A model generated the notes under the pieces. The model was not told the DNA's origin. It saw only the letters and a program-made list of their open reading frames with translations, and searched no databases. DNA of 8,994 nucleotides from Pseudomonadota bacterium (GTDB taxonomy: Bacteria > Desulfobacterota > Desulfobulbia > Desulfobulbales > SURF-16), in assembly GCA_030597865.1 (NCBI GenBank), contig JAUVQZ010000115.1, positions 1-8,994 on the forward strand. The letters are read 5' to 3'. The stretch's first letter is position 1. Each line of letters begins with the position of its first letter. Positions 5,650 through 8,994 of the stretch are shown in pieces. Position numbers and translations under genes: made by a program.

Positions 5650-7014
5650 ATGTTTGAGAATCTTTCTGATCGCCTAAATAAAGTCTTCCGTGACCTGCGT
5701 GGCCATGGCAAGCTCTCTGAAGCTAATATCCAGGAAGCCTTAAAAGAAGTGCGCATGGCCCTGCTTGAGGCTGATGTCAACTTTAAGGTGGTCAAAGATT
5801 TTATTGCCATAATCCAGGAGAAGGCGGTGGGCCGTGAGGTCACCGAAAGTCTTTCCCCTGGTCAGCAGGTTGTCAAGATTGTCCACGATGAGCTTGTTGA
5901 GCTCCTGGGTGGCCAGTCCGAGGCCCTGCAGCTTGGTGGCAAGGGTCCGGCCGTCATTATGATGGTTGGTCTGCAGGGTTCCGGTAAGACAACCTCTTCC
6001 GGTAAGCTAGCAAAATTATTAACAAAGCAGGGGCGTCGGCCCTATCTGGTTCCTGCTGATGTGTATCGGCCTGCCGCAATCCAGCAGCTCACCGTGCTCG
6101 GCGAGACCCTTGGCATTCCTGTCCATCCCTCCAAAACGGAGCAGGATCCAGTCAGCATCGCCAAGAACGCCTTGCAGGTGGCCGAAAAGAGTAATTACGA
6201 CACCCTGCTCATTGATACGGCAGGTCGCCTCCATGTTGATAAAACCCTCATGGAGGAGTTGCAGAGTATCAAGGCGGCGGTGAATCCGGCTGAGATCCTG
6301 TTTGTGGCAGATGCCATGACCGGTCAGGACGCCGTTACTGTGGCTGATAAGTTTAATCAGGACCTGGCCATTTCCGGTGTCCTGCTTACCAAGATGGAGG
6401 GTGATGCCCGCGGCGGTGCAGCCCTGTCCATCAAGAAGGTAACCCAGTGTCCCATCAAGTTTGTCGGTGTCGGTGAAGAGCTTGACGCCCTTGAGGTCTT
6501 CCATCCCGATCGTATCGCCTCCCGTATTCTGGGCATGGGCGATATGCTCACCCTTATTGAAAAGGCTGAGGAGGTTGTCGACAAGAAGCAGGCTGAAAAG
6601 CTGGCCCAAAAGATCCGCAAGGATGCCTTCACCCTGGAAGATTTTCTCGGTCAGATCCAGCAGATCAAGAAGATGGGTTCCCTGGAGCAGATCATGGGCA
6701 TGATTCCTGGCTTAAACCGCATGAAGCAGATGCAGAATATGCCGAAGCCCGATGAAAAGGAACTTGGTAAGGTGGAGGCGGTTATCCGCTCCATGACATC
6801 TGGTGAGAGGAATAAACACCAGATCATCAACGCCAGCCGCCGCCAGCGCATTGCCAGGGGCAGCGGCACCTCGGTGCAGGATGTCAATAAGGTGATCAAG
6901 AGCTACACCGAAATGCTCAAGATGATGAAGAAGATGAAGGGCAAGATGGGTGGCGGTAAGGTCGTTGCCAGCGGCAAGAAGAGGCGTAAGCGACCAAAAG
7001 GATTAATGAGATAG
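5650..7014 (+). CDS. ffh: Signal recognition particle GTPase Ffh (SRP54)
   Basis: Protein subunit of bacterial SRP. It binds 4.5S RNA and emerging signal sequences and, with FtsY, delivers ribosomes to the membrane. At 454 residues it matches the family. The N domain (MFENLSDRLNKVFRDL...) is followed by the G domain with P-loop GLQGSGKT at 107-114, DVYR at 137-140 and DTAGR at 189-193. Then comes TKMEGDARGG at 247-256, where the usual TKxD aspartate is glutamate (E250). The methionine-rich M domain carries the RNA-binding SRRQRIARGSG at 396-406 and ends in a basic tail, KKRRKRPKGLMR. The start is fixed by N-terminal similarity, although no Shine-Dalgarno is visible in the TAACTATAAAAA just upstream. 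It has its own promoter and precedes rpsP by 146 bases. Confidence 0.98.
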   Translation: MFENLSDRLNKVFRDLRGHGKLSEANIQEALKEVRMALLEADVNFKVVKDFIAIIQEKAVGREVTESLSPGQQVVKIVHDELVELLGGQSEALQLGGKGPAVIMMVGLQGSGKTTSSGKLAKLLTKQGRRPYLVPADVYRPAAIQQLTVLGETLGIPVHPSKTEQDPVSIAKNALQVAEKSNYDTLLIDTAGRLHVDKTLMEELQSIKAAVNPAEILFVADAMTGQDAVTVADKFNQDLAISGVLLTKMEGDARGGAALSIKKVTQCPIKFVGVGEELDALEVFHPDRIASRILGMGDMLTLIEKAEEVVDKKQAEKLAQKIRKDAFTLEDFLGQIQQIKKMGSLEQIMGMIPGLNRMKQMQNMPKPDEKELGKVEAVIRSMTSGERNKHQIINASRRQRIARGSGTSVQDVNKVIKSYTEMLKMMKKMKGKMGGGKVVASGKKRRKRPKGLMR

Positions 7015-7072
7015 AGGCGCTGCCGGGCAGGATGGGGCAGGACTTCAATACTAAGAAACACAGGTTGTATCA

Positions 7073-7078
7073 TATAAT
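7073..7078 (+). promoter_or_regulatory. Possible -10 box upstream of rpsP
   Basis: An exact TATAAT occurs 83 bases upstream of the rpsP start codon, in the ffh-rpsP gap. Neither a -35 hexamer at 16-18 bases nor an extended -10 TG is present, so this is weak. If real it would give the rpsP-trmD group a start independent of ffh. Confidence 0.3.
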
Positions 7079-7091
7079 AAAGGGTTTTTGA

Positions 7092-7124
7092 GGTGACGGT
7101 TTCAGGTGGACAGGATGTCTCACC
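7092..7124 (+). promoter_or_regulatory. Alternative hairpins in the rpsP leader
   Basis: GGTGGACA at 7105-7112 can pair with TGTC at 7116-7119 and CACC at 7121-7124, leaving one bulged T. Alternatively GGTGA at 7092-7096 pairs with TCACC at 7120-7124. The two compete for the same CACC. They end 24 bases before the AAGGAG of rpsP. A regulatory role, for example feedback by S16, is speculation. Confidence 0.3.
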
Positions 7125-7160
7125 CCCGGCACCTTGGAAAACTCTGTTAAGGAGAAAAAC

Positions 7161-7403
7161 ATGGCTGTAAAAATTCGTTTGACCAGAATGGGTAAGAAAA
7201 AGAAGCCTTTTTACCGCATCGTGGCAGCAAACTCTGAAGCTCCCCGTGATGGTAAGTTTCTGGACATCGTTGGCACCTATGACCCCATGCAGAAGCCTGC
7301 TGTCGTTACTTGGCATCAGGACAAACTCCAGCATTGGCTTGATCAGGGCGCTACCCCTTCCACCACCGTTAAGAGCCTGATGGCCAAGGCTGCTGCCGAA
7401 TAA
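7161..7403 (+). CDS. rpsP: 30S ribosomal protein S16
   Basis: Small-subunit ribosomal protein needed for 30S assembly. The 80-residue product starts MAVKIRLTRMGKKKKPFYRI and continues IVAANSEAPRDGKFLDIVGTYDP, the hallmark S16 sequence. The C-terminal WLDQGATPSTTVKSLMAKA block is likewise typical. The ATG at 7161 is chosen because AAGGAG at 7149-7154 sits six bases upstream. An in-frame ATG at 7134 would add nine residues not found in the family. It heads a compact group with the KH protein, rimM and trmD; its TAA is directly followed by the next ATG. Confidence 0.98.
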   Translation: MAVKIRLTRMGKKKKPFYRIVAANSEAPRDGKFLDIVGTYDPMQKPAVVTWHQDKLQHWLDQGATPSTTVKSLMAKAAAE

Positions 7404-7634
7404 ATGCAGGAGCTCATTCGTCATATTGCCACGGCCCTGGTGGAAGACCAGGCCAGTGTTGAGGTCAAGGAGGTTGAGCGGGAGGATGCTCGGGTCATTG
7501 AACTTCATGTGGGTCCGGACGATCTTGGCAAGGTCATTGGCAAACAGGGCCGTACTGCCCGGGCCATGCGCTCCCTATTGGCTGCGGCCACGGCAGGGAG
7601 CGGTAAGGACATCCGCCTGGAAATTGTTGAATAG
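7404..7634 (+). CDS. khpA: KH-domain RNA-binding protein (KhpA/YlqC family)
   Basis: A 76-residue protein consisting essentially of one KH domain, with the RNA-binding loop GKQG at 46-49 inside LGKVIGKQGRTARAMRSLL. Family members are small cytoplasmic RNA-binding proteins, in some Gram-positive bacteria pairing with KhpB, and are commonly encoded between rpsP and rimM as here. The ATG at 7404 abuts the rpsP TAA with no spacer, so translation is probably coupled. Length and ends match the family. The specific RNA targets in this organism are unknown. Confidence 0.93.
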   Translation: MQELIRHIATALVEDQASVEVKEVEREDARVIELHVGPDDLGKVIGKQGRTARAMRSLLAAATAGSGKDIRLEIVE

Positions 7635-7649
7635 TATGGGGCTGGCAGC

Positions 7650-8177
7650 ATGGTGACAGAGCCGTCAGGCCTTATCCATGTTGGCAAGATCACCAAACCC
7701 CACGGTATTCGTGGCGAGGTGAAGATATACAGCCTGTCTGGACAGCCGGAGAACTTCCGCGATTATCCCCAGCTTGTCCTGGTCCAGGGGGATGAGCAGC
7801 GCCGCTATGCAGTTAAGACATGTCGCAGCCAGGGTAATTTTGCTGTGGTTGCCCTTGATGGTGTGGCTGATCGCAATAGGGCTGAAGATCTTGTCGGTTG
7901 CCAGGTCTGGGTGGCTGAGGAGTATCTCGCCCCCCTGGCCGATGATGAGTTTTATTGGCACCAGGTCATGGGCGCTGAGGTGGTGGATCTTGAGGGGCAT
8001 GCCCTCGGCACCTTAACCTCTCTCATGGTCGCAGGCGGAGTCGACCTGCTGGTGGTAGAGCAGGCTGGGGAAGAGATGCTTATCCCCAGTCGAGAAGAAT
8101 TTTTAGTGGAAATCGGAGCGGATAAGATCATTGTTGATCTACCCCCTGGGTTTCTTGATATCAACCGCAGAAAATGA
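7650..8177 (+). CDS. rimM: 16S rRNA processing / ribosome maturation factor RimM
   Basis: Assembly factor for the 30S head, where it acts near S19 and 16S rRNA helices. The 175-residue protein has the expected two parts. The N-terminal RimM beta-barrel starts HVGKITKPHGIRGEVKI (10-26), and the C-terminal PRC-barrel starts around DEFYWHQVMGAEVVD (about 99-113) and runs to the IPSREEFLVEIGADKIIVDLP block. The ATG at 7650 lies 15 bases after the KH gene stop with only a weak GGGGC upstream, and its 3' end overlaps trmD. The neighbourhood (rpsP, KH, trmD) is the classic one for rimM. Confidence 0.96.
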   Translation: MVTEPSGLIHVGKITKPHGIRGEVKIYSLSGQPENFRDYPQLVLVQGDEQRRYAVKTCRSQGNFAVVALDGVADRNRAEDLVGCQVWVAEEYLAPLADDEFYWHQVMGAEVVDLEGHALGTLTSLMVAGGVDLLVVEQAGEEMLIPSREEFLVEIGADKIIVDLPPGFLDINRRK

Positions 8178-8905
8178 GTCTTCGTTTTGATGTATTGACC
8201 ATCTTTCCCGACCTGCTGAGCTCTCCCCTTGATGAGGGGATCATTCGCCGGGCCAGGCAGGATGAGAAGATCGAGGTTGCTATCACCAATATCCGTGATT
8301 TTGCCACGGATAAGCATGCCATGACCGATGACCGCCCCTTTGGCGGCGGTGAAGGCATGGTCATGAAGCCGGAACCTCTCACCGCTGCCACTAACCAGGT
8401 GAAGGGGGCAGGCAACGGCAAGGTCGTGCTGCTGAGCCCTCAAGGCCGGCGCTTTGATCAGCAGGTGGCGGAAGAATTTGCCGGGCTGTCTCATCTGATC
8501 CTGGTCTGTGGCCGTTACGAGGGCCTTGACCAGCGTTATATAGACCAGCAGGTTGATGAAGAGATTTCCATTGGTGACTTTATCCTCACCGGTGGTGAGC
8601 TGGGAGCCATGATCATCATTGATGCGGTGACCAGGCTGCTGCCCGGTGTTCTTGGCTGTGCCGAGTCGGTGAGCGCCGACACCTTCAGCCGGGGCAGCTT
8701 GAAGTATCCCCAATATACTCGGCCACGGGTCTTTGCGGGGCATGGGGTGCCTGAAGTTTTGCTCTCCGGTGATCATGCCAGGATTGAGCAATGGCGTTGG
8801 CTGCAGGCAGTGGAAAAGACAAAAAAAAGGCGGCCTGATCTCTTTGCAACCATGGAATTTTCAAGCAAAGAGATAGTCCTCCTTAAACAGCACGGCATTG
8901 TGTAA
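8174..8905 (+). CDS. trmD: tRNA (guanine37-N1)-methyltransferase TrmD
   Basis: SPOUT-class (trefoil knot) enzyme that transfers methyl from S-adenosylmethionine to N1 of G37 next to the anticodon, preventing +1 frameshifting. It is 243 residues, the usual length. The start FDVLTIFPDLLSSPL, the RPFGGGEGMVMKPEP loop and the knot sequences VCGRYEGLDQR (111-121) and ISIGDFILTGGE (131-142) are all present. R154 and the aspartate in ADTF (D169) fall exactly at the catalytic numbering known for the H. influenzae enzyme. The knot reads GGELGAM where most homologues have GGELPAM. The ATG overlaps the rimM stop as ATGA, indicating translational coupling. Confidence 0.98.
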   Translation: MSLRFDVLTIFPDLLSSPLDEGIIRRARQDEKIEVAITNIRDFATDKHAMTDDRPFGGGEGMVMKPEPLTAATNQVKGAGNGKVVLLSPQGRRFDQQVAEEFAGLSHLILVCGRYEGLDQRYIDQQVDEEISIGDFILTGGELGAMIIIDAVTRLLPGVLGCAESVSADTFSRGSLKYPQYTRPRVFAGHGVPEVLLSGDHARIEQWRWLQAVEKTKKRRPDLFATMEFSSKEIVLLKQHGIV

Positions 8906-8937
8906 TTGAGCCGGGCAATGGCAATAGTGCACCCCCT

Positions 8938-8994
8938 ATGCTGGATATCGCCCTTATTCATCATCCGGTATACAATAAGAATCGAGAGATAATC
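8938..8994 (+). CDS. COG4752-type RNA methyltransferase, cut by window edge
   Basis: Only 19 codons are in the window: M-L-D-I-A-L-I-H-H-P-V-Y-N-K-N-R-E-I-I. The ALIHHPVYNKN block resembles the N-terminus of the SAM-dependent RNA methyltransferase family that follows trmD in many Desulfobacterota and Aquificota. ATG 8938 is the only start codon in this frame after trmD, 32 bases downstream of its stop. No clear Shine-Dalgarno is visible. The assignment rests on a short motif plus gene order. Confidence 0.7.
   Translation, partial: MLDIALIHHPVYNKNREII

Noticed and set aside
8918..8992. Open frame from ATG 8918
   Set aside because: It ends at a TAA at 8990-8992 after 24 codons with no recognisable motif, whereas the frame from 8938 gives the HHPVYNKN block expected after trmD.

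Overview
The window is a chromosomal housekeeping block from an anaerobic bacterium, most likely a Desulfobacterota (former Deltaproteobacteria) member near the Desulfobulbales. That placement is inference from two things. The gene run ffh-rpsP-KH protein-rimM-trmD-RNA methyltransferase fits that group. The left edge also carries a CooC/AcsF-type nickel-insertion ATPase, as expected where carbon monoxide dehydrogenase/acetyl-CoA synthase is used. No phage, integrase, CRISPR, toxin or secretion genes are visible.

Layout. Bases 1-379 hold the N-terminal part of the CooC-like ATPase on the minus strand, cut by the window edge. A 375-base divergent spacer (380-754) carries a candidate promoter in each direction, a 15-base tandem duplication and several small dyads. 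All complete genes then run on the plus strand: ileS (isoleucyl-tRNA synthetase), lspA (lipoprotein signal peptidase) and fabD (malonyl-CoA:ACP transacylase). After a 367-base non-coding spacer come ffh (SRP GTPase), rpsP (ribosomal protein S16), a KhpA-type KH protein, rimM, trmD and the first 19 codons of a COG4752-type RNA methyltransferase cut by the right edge.

Functionally the right half is a translation and protein-targeting cluster: signal recognition particle protein, a 30S protein and its maturation factor, an RNA chaperone-like KH protein and one or two RNA methyltransferases. rpsP to trmD are tightly packed (stop codon abutting ATG, 15-base gap, 4-base ATGA overlap), so they are very probably co-transcribed and partly translationally coupled. 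The left half is a looser set (ileS, lspA, fabD).

The coding content is ordinary. What stands out lies mostly between genes: nearly every long spacer carries a different palindromic element. These are a 74-base MITE-like hairpin after ileS, a perfect 17-base inverted repeat after lspA, nested inverted arms after fabD, and a compact foldable leader downstream of a good promoter in front of ffh. Within genes the notable points are a TKME instead of TKxD guanine-specificity motif in Ffh and three separate four-cysteine sets in IleS. I found no convincing undescribed multi-gene system.
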